Below, one piece after another: positions 1 to 10,760 of a stretch of 30,635 nt of DNA. Location: contig JBBBWG010003926.1 in assembly GCA_037176905.1 (NCBI GenBank), forward strand, positions 1 through 30,635. Reading direction: 5' to 3'. Position 1 is the first letter of the stretch, and each line of letters starts with the position of its first letter. Origin of the DNA: Azolla pinnata. Taxonomy: Eukaryota > Streptophyta > Polypodiopsida > Salviniales > Salviniaceae. The notes below the pieces were generated by a model. That model was not told the origin of the DNA, ran no database searches, and was given only the letters and a program-made list of their open reading frames with translations. The position numbers and the translations under genes were made by a program.

Positions 1-19
1 CCCCCTCCCCCCTTCCTTG

Positions 20-131
20 TTAACCCTAAACCCTGATACATTTCTTGTTATGTTCTGATGGTCTTTGCACGCTAGGATTTTCCTTGGCTACTTACATCTG
101 GGTGTTTCGGATTTAACCCTAAACCCTGATA
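20..131 (+). repeat. Two telomere-like 19-bp repeats in a remorin intron
   Basis: An identical 19-bp string containing CCCTAAACCCT occurs at 20-38 and again at 113-131, in the intron that precedes the first visible remorin exon. The motif is the plant telomere-repeat/telobox type. Two short copies are not a telomeric tract; they are interstitial telomere-like sequence. The same motif family recurs around 10125-10146 and in the array at 10760-12030. Confidence 0.7.
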
Positions 132-174
132 TATCATGCGCTCAGCTCGATCTGTGTTTCTCACAATATTTCAG

Positions 175-1181
175 ATGTGACCTTGGCCAAGGTGAACCAT
201 TCCAAGATCTACTCCCACATCAGGGCGTGGGTGGAGAATGAGAAATCCAGATCACTCAACAAGTACCCACCTTCTCCATCAAAACTTGAAGCTCCTTTTT
301 CTTTTTTCTTTTTTCTTTAGATATTGCTCTATATCTGTTGATGGGTTCCAACGGTGGCTTTAGATATAATAAAGAGATTGCAAAGATCAACGCTTGGGAG
401 AACTCCGAGAAGGCAAGGGCAGAAGCTAAGCTAAAGCTCCAAGAGGTGCAAATATTTCTCTCAGTTCGTCATACATACATGCAAACATATACACTTAAAA
501 GATAGATAGATATGGTTATCACAGTCCATGAATGTAAAAAAATGACATAAAATGGTTCAAAGAGTCATTGCATTGCAGTCCATTGGGGTAAGAGTCATGA
601 AATAGATTCCTCAGATCCATGCCATCTGCCATCAGTTTCTGTAAAAATCTAGGAGTTTAGGGCATAATGGGGTTAAAGGTTCAGGTTATGGAAGGAAACA
701 TGGATAAAATCCCCCCTTTCTTGTCATTTTCTTTTTGTGAGATCTGCACAAATTTGTTATTGCTGTGAGAAAATGGAATCTCGCTTTCTGTGAGAGAATT
801 CTCAGAGAGGCATGGATAAAATCCTTCCTTTTCTATGATATCTTTAGTTGCCATGGGTAAATGAAATGGGAGAATTCTCAGAGAACCATGGATAGAGCCC
901 CTCCTTTTGTCATTTGCATTCTGTGGAATCTTTCTAAAATGTTATTCGCTGTGGAAAAATGGAATCAATCTCTCCAGGAGGAGCTTGAGAACAGGAGAGC
1001 TGCATATGTCGAGAAGATGGAGAATAGGATCGCAGAGGTGCGCCAGAGTGCAGAGGAGAAACGTGCGAGCGCAAGGGCAAAGAAAGACGAAGATGTCGTG
1101 AAAGCCGAGGAATCGGCAGCGAAGTACAAACTGGAGTGCAGAGCTCCAAGGAAATCCATACTCGTGTGCTTTGGAGCATAA
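175..1181 (+). CDS. Remorin family protein, C-terminal part (three 3' exons)
   Basis: Remorins are plant plasma-membrane nanodomain proteins involved in signalling and in plant-microbe and plant-virus interactions; they bind the cytosolic leaflet. The exons are 175-262, 364-445 and 978-1181, all with GT-AG borders and matching phases. Together they encode about 123 residues ending at TAA 1179-1181. The visible protein begins after the variable N terminus, runs through AWVENEKSRS and KINAWENSEKARAEAKLKLQ, and continues as the charged coiled coil EELENRRAAYVEKMENRIAE. It ends in RKSILVCFGA, a C-terminal anchor with one cysteine that could be acylated (family knowledge). This order matches the Remorin_C domain of about 110 residues. 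The first codon of exon 175-262 is split, so at least one upstream exon lies outside the window and the N terminus cannot be described. An open frame that begins further upstream, from 861, is intron read-through. The remorin subgroup is not assigned. Confidence 0.93.
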
Positions 1182-3193
1182 ATCAGGTTTCTGTGTTCTA
1201 AATGCTCTTAAAACCTACAAGAGCAAATTGCGTTTGTTTCAAAGATCTGTGTTGGCCTTTGATAGCCAATTTCTCAGATTCCTTTTGGATTTCAGAAAAC
1301 TAACACCTTAGGGAACAGGTATTTTAACACACTCAGTGTATCCATCCGATATATATTTATGTGCAAACCTGTCATGCACTTGATGCTTGGGATTTGTGTG
1401 GCAAAGCCGGTGATCCTGGGTAATGCATCATTTGAATCAGTTTCCTATGTATATCATTCAAAGATCTCTTTGAACATTTCTTTTGTATGCCAAAAAAAAC
1501 AACAAGAAAGAATGGGAAAGAAATTGGCAGCATGCTTTCGACTGTCGTTTGAGTGCTCTGGTTTCATTTAAAAAATATCATGAAATTGCGATCGTTTCAA
1601 TGAGATTATAATTAAAAAACATTCATGAAATTGGTACCATTTCGAGATTATAATAGCACTATGATCATTGCAAATATCATGAAAATTGCTATCGGTTCAA
1701 TGAGGTTATAATTAAAAAACATTCATGATATTGGTACCATTTCGAGATTATAATAGCATTATGATCATTGCAAGAACATGAATGCAAACTTCCAGTGGAA
1801 AGAGTTAAATTCGTTCTGATGAGAGAATCCTTTTCTTGGAACTTCTGTCAAAATGGCTTTCCAGCTTATGCATGGTTATCAAGATCCATATTTAGAGCAG
1901 GGGCAACTTGCTGATCAGCAGGTCCATAGCACCATTTTTATCAACTGCAGACTCCAACTAACTGCTACGTTTTAATAAAGCTACACATTATATAAGGGAG
2001 GTAGCTTGATCCATTCATATTTTACCGACAAACTGAGAACTTCACCTGCACCATCCACACATTCAGAGTGACATAGATGCACATGGAGTGAAAAGCATAG
2101 AACGAAAAATAAGCGAACAATCTGCATTCGGAGCGACAAACTTGCCTGTAAAAGACTAGACATTGAATACACACTTGACTCAAAAGGGGTATTGAGGATG
2201 CAAATGGCAGAAACTATGCCAAAGTTTCCCCCCGCAATAATCTCTTCCAAGCAAGCACCACCAAAATGAAAGACAAAGTCCTACCCAGTTCCTACCCGTG
2301 ACACCCAAAATATAAGCTTTAAGCTGTTGTACACAGTATGATGTGCCTAGCAAGTTGCATAGAGATTGCATCATCATTCACCGCATTTCACATCAAAGTA
2401 ATGGCCTGATCAAGCATGTGTGAAATACAAAATATATGTACATAGCTGACCAACGAGCACACTTGCACTGCATGGTATCAATCGAAAATCAATTGAAAAT
2501 CAGGATAACATAAACTTATTTTGTCATCTTATGCGAATTTATTCTTGTACATTCCAACAAAGACATTGAAATGAATGCCTGCATCGAGTGTGAATACATT
2601 TAGAGGACATGTTAGGGGCTTAAGTAGATGGTAAATCTTAATAACATTGAGAATCTATAATGAATTTTAGGCATAATGTCTAGCAAATTAAATGGTTCAT
2701 ATCCCCCTTTTGTGTTTACATGAGGAAAATCCTTCCTATAAACCAGAGATGTACATTGGACGAATCCGTACCTCAGACTTCAATATAATATTCAATCTCC
2801 ATATGCTCCTAAGGGAGCGCTCAAATCATTTTCATAAACTGCACATAATAACTACAAGTTTAATCATCTATATGCAAAAAAGTGGCTCCACATCCATATT
2901 TTAGAAAGCAACTCCAATGCCAGATTTTAGCACCAAAGCACAAAACTCTGATGCTTCACATAATTTTGGAGCATAAGGCCCAAAACTCCCATTGACTTTT
3001 AGATATGCCAGAAAATGTTTTTAACCAACCACCCAGTTGAAATGTTGGTGCTTGGGCACAGAATACTGGATGACAGCGAAAATGATCCTCACCTCCCTTG
3101 TTCTGGCTTCATTTTGGGGTAGTGTAGCTACAGAAACCTCATCTACCTCATTCACACAAAGGTAAAAATTTGCTTGTCCATTAATACTCTGAA
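1182..3193. other. Convergent 3' flank between remorin and the esterase gene
   Basis: About 2 kb separates the remorin stop codon from the esterase stop codon. It should hold both 3' untranslated regions. A plus-strand AATAAA-type signal sits near 1974, but its use is unknown. Small open frames here are short and show no family pattern. The only structure I see is the 99-bp duplication at 1574-1773 and a short segment near 2082 that recurs near 6446. Confidence 0.6.
1574..1773 (+). repeat. 99-bp tandem duplication
   Basis: Copy 1 covers about 1574-1672 and copy 2 about 1673-1773. They differ by a handful of substitutions and one extra A. Each copy holds AATATCATGAAA, TTCAATGAG and GGTACCATTTCGAGATTATA in the same order. 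The repeat is AT-rich and non-coding. The low divergence suggests a fairly recent slippage or unequal-exchange event. Confidence 0.85.
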
Positions 3194-6100
3194 CTAGGAA
3201 AAGAACTCCGGGAAACTCCACATTAAAAACCTTAGAAACATATCAGTCTCAAGAAACTCTATGTGAGCTGTTCGGCCAATGATATTGTTTAAAGAAATAC
3301 TTTGTAATGATGTATCGAAATTCACGTCACATTTGATGAAATTACGCTTATCTGAGCTTGACTTCAATATCTGATTCATGCAGTTCCGTTGCATGCTCAG
3401 AAATGCTGATCCATTTCTTGGGTCTTGGACAGCTGCTTGGCAGATCTCCACCCGTGCTGAATGGTAAGGCACATAACGATCCTGAAAAAATGAAGAAAGC
3501 GACCATTGTTTTATGTACACAAGATACAAAGAAGAAAGAAATAGATGTGGTAAAGTAAAAAGACTATAAATATGAACCATAACATGTCAAGTCGAGTACA
3601 AGAAAAGGAGATCCATACAAACGGATTCTATTCTTACCTGGGGTGATGATAAAAGAAGAACGTTTCGAAAGTGTTCAAATGTCTTTTTCTCACTAAGCTT
3701 GTAAAGATAGCATTCCTTAATGCTTGTTTCATCTGTGAAGGAGAGTTGATGCATACAAGGTGAACCCTTGAGCTTCTTCAGTAGCCACATGCCGGAGTTG
3801 AATAATATGTTTGAATTATACAGAAACCCTAAATGAGGCCCTGATATCGATAAGAAAGTATACAAATACTCATGAAAAGGCGTCATGACAGGGTCTGCAA
3901 ACACAAGCCAATGTGTATTTAAGCTTCTGCTCATTATATTTCTGATCACAAACGAGAGCTGAAAATGGTTTCATTAATCTCTGCAGCATACCGATCATCT
4001 CAACTTACCATTCAAAGATTCCCTGATTATTATGTTTCCCATTGAATGTCCAACAAAACTGAGCTTGCAATGCTGTAACGTACTATTCTTCATTGAACTA
4101 AGCTTTTTCTTCATGAAAGCTGCTACTTCTTCAGCAAGCCTATGACCAAGTTCTCGAAAATCACTCATTGTTTTCTCTTCATTGATCTCGGACATCAAAC
4201 ATTCAGCCTTTGCATCAACTAGAAGCCACTGGCTTCTTACTAATCGCAGATCAAGATGATGTCCCTGAGGGGAAAACCCCCAAAAATAGTTGTGAATGGG
4301 TGTATTTCATCAACACATTTTGTTGACAACATATCCATACCAATCTCAACCTCACCTGAAATCCATGAACAAATACAACTACACTTAGATCTCTCCCTTT
4401 ATCATCAGGAATTGTTCTGAGAAGACTGTCTTGCCCTCCTTTGCCTGGACCGCAAACAGGAGCAATAGATGAAACAGCAGGAAGTACATGGCTTTCTACA
4501 TAAAGAATAGGCAACTGAGCTGGCATGTGATAAATCTGCATATCTTGGAGAGCTGGATATGTCATCTATAATCCAATAGAGAACACAAGAAAACATATTA
4601 TTGGCTGTACTGTAGGCCTTAGATATTCTTCATGTTCATCCAGATAGTGGATTGAACATTATTGCATAGTTTGCAATACATAGACAAGATATTTCTGACC
4701 TTCATCTGCTCCAATGTTTTGCGATGTAGCTCTGCCCGGGAAGCTGAAACTACAGATGCCTGCAGTAAGTTTGATTTGTAAAATCTACCTCACCCATTCC
4801 CTAAGTACTTGCCAAAAGGTAGGTTTATTCAATTAAGATAATTACCCCAGCAGTTCAGTAAGTAGTGGTAGAAAACATATGCATCTCTAAGAAAAACAGG
4901 CTTGCTGAAAGAAATGAGTGGATTTAGTGGGTGACATTTCTGTATACAGCTAGCTAACAATTATGGGTCATTCCTTATATATCCTTGCATGGAAATCTCT
5001 CTATATCTCTGGCTCTGGTTTCAATTCGCACAATCACAATTAGTAATGATCTAATTCTAACCTAATCTCAATGAGGAGAACTCTAAATACGTTAAGCTTT
5101 TATTGTGTGCACATATTACTATTACAATATCAATCGTGTGTTACAGTTGTTTGCCTAAGCTTGCTTCACTGACTTTCAATGTACGAATAGGTGTAACTTT
5201 AAGAGATTGGAGCACCATAACAGACATGTTTGTGAAAGACAATGTGAGCATCGACATACTGATAGAAAACAACAGGAGATTCCCCTTAGAGGACTTACCT
5301 CCTCCGTTTGTTTCTTGGCAACTGACTTGCTCATCAACTGCATGTTATGAGACATTCCTTGAAGATGTTTCTTAATGCTTGTAGTAGATGGAATGTCCAT
5401 CTTAGTGTGAATCAGCCACAAGGATGACTCTGTGTCTCTTTCAGCAGCCCATATACCTCTCAAATACCCCCAAACTAACGGTTGGTTTTCTCTGAAAAAG
5501 TCATAGGTCTTCGCATATCAAAGTCACATCATATTACCAATCCCCCCAGAAACAAGTAATAAGACATTTACCTGTGGAACTTCAGAAATGTGTTCCAAAG
5601 TACCAAAAGAGAGCCACACAAAGCCTCAAATGCTTTTAACAGCTCTAATCTGGAAATAGAAGGTAGTATATTATGTGTTCCCATACCTTCCCGTTTCTCA
5701 TTTAACTGCCATATACAAGCAGGGGGAGAGGAGCATCAGACCCTAAAACAAAAATGTAAAAGAAATGCTCATTCATCATGATGCATTAGCACATCAGAAA
5801 TAAAGTAGAACATGGCTGTGATAGCACAACAATACATTTTGGGTCTAAAACATAATGAATACAACTTGAAGGGCATGCAAGCATTTTGAAACAAAGGTAT
5901 GCAAAAAAGGTTGTTATTATTTGGACCTGCAATGAATCACGCAGATCCTGATTCCATGTTTGCTTGTTTAGGGATATATTTTTACCACCTATACATCCCT
6001 TGTCCTCCAAGTTGCAAGTAAAGCTTTTCGAAACGAAGGTCACAGATGCATTTTCTTCTACCTTGATGTCTGCACATTGTCCAACGGCTGATTCCATTAG

Positions 6101-9100
6101 CTTCAGCTCATCCATTAGGATATTGAAGGATGCACGCAGAGCCTTCCACAGAGCAATCTCTTGAGCACTAGAACTGGTTGTTGGGACATTCTGTAGCGAT
6201 ACAGAAAACAGAAAGAGAGCAATTACATGTGAGACAACATGTTATAACTCTCCAACTATAAGAAATTTAATGACTATTAAATGTGTCTGTTTTGTCAGTT
6301 GGAGAGTACTCCATGTTAGGAGCATGTATGCCTATTTTTTATAACAAATATGGCACCTTTAGGAAGTTGCAAAAAGAACCTAACCTTAAGATCCCTCTCA
6401 GCTTGACTACCAGTGCCTTCTCCATTGGAGAATTGTCCACTACTCCATGGAGTGAAAAGCATGCAGCGAAAAATAAGCATGAATCTGAGTTGTCAATATG
6501 AAACACAGAAGAAATATTTGTAACCTCAACACAATAGGAAAGAGATAAGATACCTTTGCTGGTTCTTTTTAAGAGAGCTGTAATTTGGTATCAGCATCAC
6601 CGAATGAATAGAGGTTTCTAAAAGAACTCTATGCCATGTGTCAAAATATACAGGGCAATAGGCATGCAGTCCTATTAAGGACTTTGGTGGAATGCGGAAG
6701 TTATGGCTTGCACAAAGAGAGCAATCAGAACTAATATTATTCAATGACCTGCAGCAACACAATGATTTATTATTGGCTTGATTCAGATGTTATACTATCA
6801 AATTATCTGCAGGAAAAAGACATACATAGCTACATCAGCTGCAAAATGAAGAAGCTGGAAACTGATTATGACAGCATCACACAGCAACCACTGTCACATC
6901 AACCATGGGAAGTGGACAAAGTTTACTTTGAAGTGAACACACAACGACTATACACGAGGAACTACAAATCCAAAAATAATGTCCAAAACTCAGAATGAAT
7001 TTGAAGAAAAACTGGAATGAAGGGAAGTACGAAGAAATCAGAATTAAGTAAAGGAAAACAAATAACGAACACCGAGCAAGAAACATGGTTAAGACTCGGA
7101 AGCATAGTTTTGAGAGACATGGTCACCTCAACATCATGTATTGGCAAGTTGAAGGATACCATGACAGCTAGTGAAACATCTTGCCTTGCATATTTTATGT
7201 GGAAGGCTCGTGTGCAAAAACTATAATCACCATCACTAATTTGCCAATTTGTTATCATTTCATCTGTTAAATCTGATGCTGTACAACAAGAAATTTTAAC
7301 AAATTAGCAACCAAAAAAGCAATGCATCACAAGTGCCAAAAGCCAAAAAGCTGTATTAATGATAAATTAATCTTTTCCGATCCTGACACTGTTTTCCAAA
7401 GCTTTTCATACTCTTCTGCGAATCTAAGCTTGCCAACTCTTTCCTCATCCCCCTCCTATGTGCACTCTATTTGTCTATATCATTTGATTGATCTCTTGCT
7501 GCTCGCTCACTCACAACACATCACTCACACACCCAACTCTACTCGAGTCAGTTTCTTTACAGATATTTGCACTGTTTCGAACCTAAAGATAGCGTCCTTA
7601 AATACACTGCTACACAAATTTAAGTGATGCAGTTGAGGTGGGTAAAATGGCATTTAATGTACTGTCCTCCCTATGGATAAATAAACTAAAGAAAAAGAAT
7701 CAAAATCTTTGTAAGTACACAATCCTAAAATAAACACGGACAAAAGTCAGTTCATTTTATATCTCTAGCTGAAGAAATAGAATAAAAAATGAGATCATTA
7801 CTACAAGAACTATATGATAGCACAACTCCGTACATTGGGCATCCAAGCATCCACTGACTAAACATCTATATCTTCCTTCAGAACAACCAAAAGAGGTTCC
7901 AAGTGGAATCATTAGGCCTAAAAAAGCCTCTAAAAGCCATAATCCACTACTTAATATAAAGTCCCAAGGATGTATTCAAGGAATTCAGTAGATTCATCAT
8001 TATACCAATGGCACCTGGTTAGGAGCACCTCAACCAGGATCAATGTATTAGATTCGTAGATTAGGATCTACAATCTTATTGCATGGTGGTGATTCTTTAA
8101 TTTTATTAGAAGAAAACCCCATCTTTAATACAAAAGCAATAAGGCCCTTTATTCCATATTACTTTCTTGCACTATTAAAACACATCCCACATCCATTTAT
8201 ATTGACTTAAGTGCACCACATTTAGCAAAACAAAAAAAAAGCTTCCAGCAATGTATTGTTACCAGCAACATCCATTACCAAGCCAGTCTGTTCCCAAGGT
8301 CAAGCTAAATGATTATTAAAGTTACAAGCAAACAAAATCCCAGGTTCACAGGAAAACCAAAAACTGATTTGCAGAAACCAAACAATTGCCCATGCCTGTT
8401 CGATATGTGAGGTGCCCAATACAATCAGGTGGTCCAAACCCATAACTCAACAAATGGCCATTATTCACAAGCAAGTATTCGGTTCACTGTAGTTCAGCTT
8501 ACAGGGAGGTTTACCGATGTTAGAAACCTCTTCAATCAAACAAAAGCTTCTCTATAAACCAAGGGTTGTTAGAATATGCCTTTTATATTCCCCTTATCTG
8601 AAAATCATCAAAAAGAAACTAAACATATAAACTCACGGGAATTGCAAAAGGATCCAGAATGCTAGTGGAGCACAATAAGCGAGGAAATAAGTAACTAACG
8701 GGTCATGATCCATCGAAGATAAAAGGGAGGGCCTGAGGAAGAAACGTATGGAAGGTTTCTTGTAGGATTAAATATCAACAAATAAGAAGTATATAAATTA
8801 TATATAGCAACAGCTTGTCTTAAAATGAGCAGGGTTCCTACTTACATGTACAGCAGTTCCTGTCCAGCAAACAAACTGACTGGTGCACATACTTTGGCAA
8901 AAACAAACAAAGATTTTGATACTAATATCCCTACAATCCTATCACCAATATGGCATGGATTTACCATGTAGAAAATGAATTCTCGATCAAACACCAATCA
9001 TATCTGATTCCTTGCCTCTTTTTCAAGTAGAAATCTGGAATGTTCAACATTTGGACAACTCAAATGTTACTATTTTGACTAAAGATGTGCAACACAGATG

Positions 9101-10543
9101 GTTTCATGTTCCAAAGATCGAAAAGAAAACATTGGCATTAAACTAATTACAGATACAGAAAAGAAATACTTTCATACAAAGAATCGTTCAGTTCTCAAGC
9201 TACCTCCAAACCTATCACAGACCAGAAAACCATATGAATTGGTCTTTGCAGCAATCGTTATACATGGATATATCAACTAATCTCTGCTCACAAGCAAGCA
9301 ATGATCATTAAAACACGGAAGCAGAAATGAAAGATGTGATTAGAAGCATCAAATGAGATAAAATCTTCTTACCATCGAAATGTACAACACGAGAAGGGAC
9401 ACCTGGAACTTTATGCGAACTTTCCCAATGAGAGGTGACTTTGACTTGGTACCAACTGCACGTAAATGCCCAATCCTTTACTAAAATGCAAAAATCTAAG
9501 GACAACAAGAAGAGGGTCGATTTTTCATAGCACGACAAAAGTAGGGGTATCCCAGTTTAGTACTTAATCGGGTTGAAATCAAAAGAAAGGATATACAGGA
9601 CATTCTATGTTTAGTGCTAAGGATTAGAGAGTGGTTGGTCGAAACTTTATCAAGCTTTAAGCCCACCCAAAAAACTATGGAAATAATTTGATGCCTTGTA
9701 TAAAAGTAGGGTTTTGAAGAAAAAAATAGATTAAAGACTTGCCCTTGTAGGAAAAAGTTCAAGGTTGCAGAATATCATGATCAGTTTTTCTAGCACGAAA
9801 GGTTGAGGAACCAGGATCGACAATCATTCCTACTGAATAAGTGAAATCAAGTTGCCGAATCTCAACTTTGGAATTTGAAAAGGGAACACTAACCTTTGTT
9901 GAAATGCGTCAAGATTATAGAATCTTACACAAGGGGTTCTTAGAATGGAAGGCATATTTCGATTTGGATATAGCAATCTACCTCTACTATATAGTTTCGT
10001 GCAGATTTTAAAAAATAAACTTACTTCCCCAAAACAGGCCAACTGCAGGGTTTATAGAAACAAGAAAGGCATGCTCTTTGCTGTCACCGAAACTCAATTC
10101 GGATGAAATGATTTACATTTGCCATTAGGGTTTAGGGTTTAGGGTTTTAAAATAGACTCTAGAACCCTTCACCTTAATAAGTCTATTGGAGTTTCAAGAT
10201 ACTCTAGCTTTTCCTGGAACAGGACAATCTTAAGTGTTGGGAAATCCCTGATCCTGATTAGAATTTTCGGAATGAAGTCGCTTGAATCAAAGGTTATACT
10301 GAGTAAAGAGACATACCCTTGTTGGAATAGGTCAAGATTGTGGAAACCGTGCATATATACTGCGATCTCGAGGACGGATTCTGTTCCAGACCTTGAAGAA
10401 GAAGAAGAAGAAGAAGCAATGGCTGAAGGGGAAGGAGGGGGATGAGGGAGAGGAGCCATTGCCTGTTCTTTCTCCTCTAGAGCCGTTGCTGGAGCCTTCC
10501 ATTCCGACGCGAATTCTCTGTTTCTGCTGCGGAAAATGGACAT
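3194..10543 (-). CDS. FAM135-like putative serine esterase (DUF3657 + DUF676), 15 exons, 798 aa
   Basis: Predicted alpha/beta-hydrolase of the plant FAM135/ZW18-like family; substrate and location are not known from sequence. Exons in coding order: 10543-10317, 9455-9373, 7278-7127, 6890-6826, 6748-6554, 6439-6385, 6190-5927, 5705-5687, 5644-5572, 5491-5299, 4759-4700, 4565-4356, 4264-4009, 3894-3638, 3481-3194. All introns are GT-AG and all phases join, giving 2397 nt ending in TAG. Residues ~60-260 carry the family's N-terminal block (GFHNLDLFQQG, PSRVV, FHIKYARQDV, FRIPPKSLIGLHAYCPV). The hydrolase domain spans ~515-798: oxyanion-type VHGFQ at 528-532, nucleophile elbow GHSMGN with Ser606, probable acid Asp704 in SSPQDRYVPYHSAR, and probable His776 in GRTAHIEFLE. 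The length fits plant homologues as I recall them. ATG 10543 is the first in-frame ATG found; a later in-frame ATG near 10459 is possible. A poly-Ser run is encoded by a TCT/TTC microsatellite (10396-10420). Confidence 0.9.
5687..5705 (-). other. 19-bp microexon of the esterase gene
   Basis: Between exons 6190-5927 (ends in phase 0) and 5644-5572 (must begin with two bases of a codon), no direct join keeps the frame open. A 19-bp exon read TTA AAT GAG AAA CGG GAA G, flanked by an AG acceptor (tatatggcag) and a GTATGG donor, restores the phase exactly and gives LNEKRE before ELLKAFEAL. The next acceptor is then the AG at 5646-5645. This rests on phase logic only. Confidence 0.7.
6385..6484 (-). 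other. Esterase exon 6 with two in-frame acceptor choices
   Basis: The exon ends at 6385 (donor GTTAGG). Two acceptors fit the incoming phase. The AG next to 6439 gives an 18-codon exon that starts GQFSNGEG. The AG next to 6484 adds 15 codons of hydrophobic, Cys-containing sequence (FMLIFRCMLFTPW). I chose the shorter form because its residues are hydrophilic like the linker around it and because the extra segment is T-rich, like a polypyrimidine tract. Alternative splicing cannot be excluded. Confidence 0.55.
7279..9372 (-). other. Large intron 2 of the esterase gene
   Basis: This 2.1-kb intron separates the WYQVKV exon from the YARQDV exon. It is AT-rich. I see no coding exon, RNA gene or clear mobile element in it. 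Open frames within it, for example around 7322-7627 and 9098-9280, are short and lack family signatures. Confidence 0.65.
9891..9935 (-). pseudogene. Decayed copy of the end of esterase exon 1, inside intron 1
   Basis: Read on the minus strand, this stretch encodes FYNLDAFQQR followed by a GTTAGTG donor-like sequence. The true exon 1 ends GFHNLDLFQQG followed by GTATGT at 10312-10357. The DNA also aligns: GTCAAGATT is exact, and roughly three quarters of about 36 positions match by eye. It is best read as a partial duplicate of the exon 1 donor end that has since diverged. Use as an alternative exon is possible but not supported. Confidence 0.55.
10125..10146 (+). repeat. Short telomere-like tract (TTTAGGG)n in esterase intron 1
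   Basis: The plus strand carries TTAGGGTTTAGGGTTTAGGG here, about three TTTAGGG units, i.e. CCCTAAA on the coding strand of the esterase gene. It is an interstitial telomere-like tract or telobox cluster about 170 bp inside intron 1. Teloboxes are known in introns and 5' regions of plant housekeeping genes; a role here is only inferred. Confidence 0.8.
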
Positions 10544-10760
10544 GGGTCGATCCAGGAGAGATGCGGCGAGATCATGGAAACCCAAATCGCCAAAACAATC
10601 TCCTGATGAGAACAACAACAGTAACAACAACAACAACAACAACGATCGTTACAAGAAGAAGAAAATGGAATGTATTTGAGAAGAGAGACGAAGCGAATGC
10701 TTGCCATTGACAGAGCTCGCCATAGCCGAGAAGCTTCAGCTCTGCACTTCCCCTTCTCAT
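10544..10760 (-). promoter_or_regulatory. Probable 5' UTR/promoter of the esterase gene with (CAA/TTG)n tract
   Basis: This segment lies immediately upstream of the esterase ATG. It contains a trinucleotide tract at 10614-10642 (AACAACAACAGT followed by CAA repeats on the plus strand). Long leucine-rich minus-strand open frames through it are products of that repeat and begin at TTG rather than ATG. I could not place a TATA box or transcription start. Confidence 0.4.

Noticed and set aside
861..977. An upstream extension of the last remorin exon starting at an ATG near 861
   Set aside because: The remorin frame joins exactly from exon 364-445 to an acceptor at 977. The earlier residues are unlike the family and are intron sequence.
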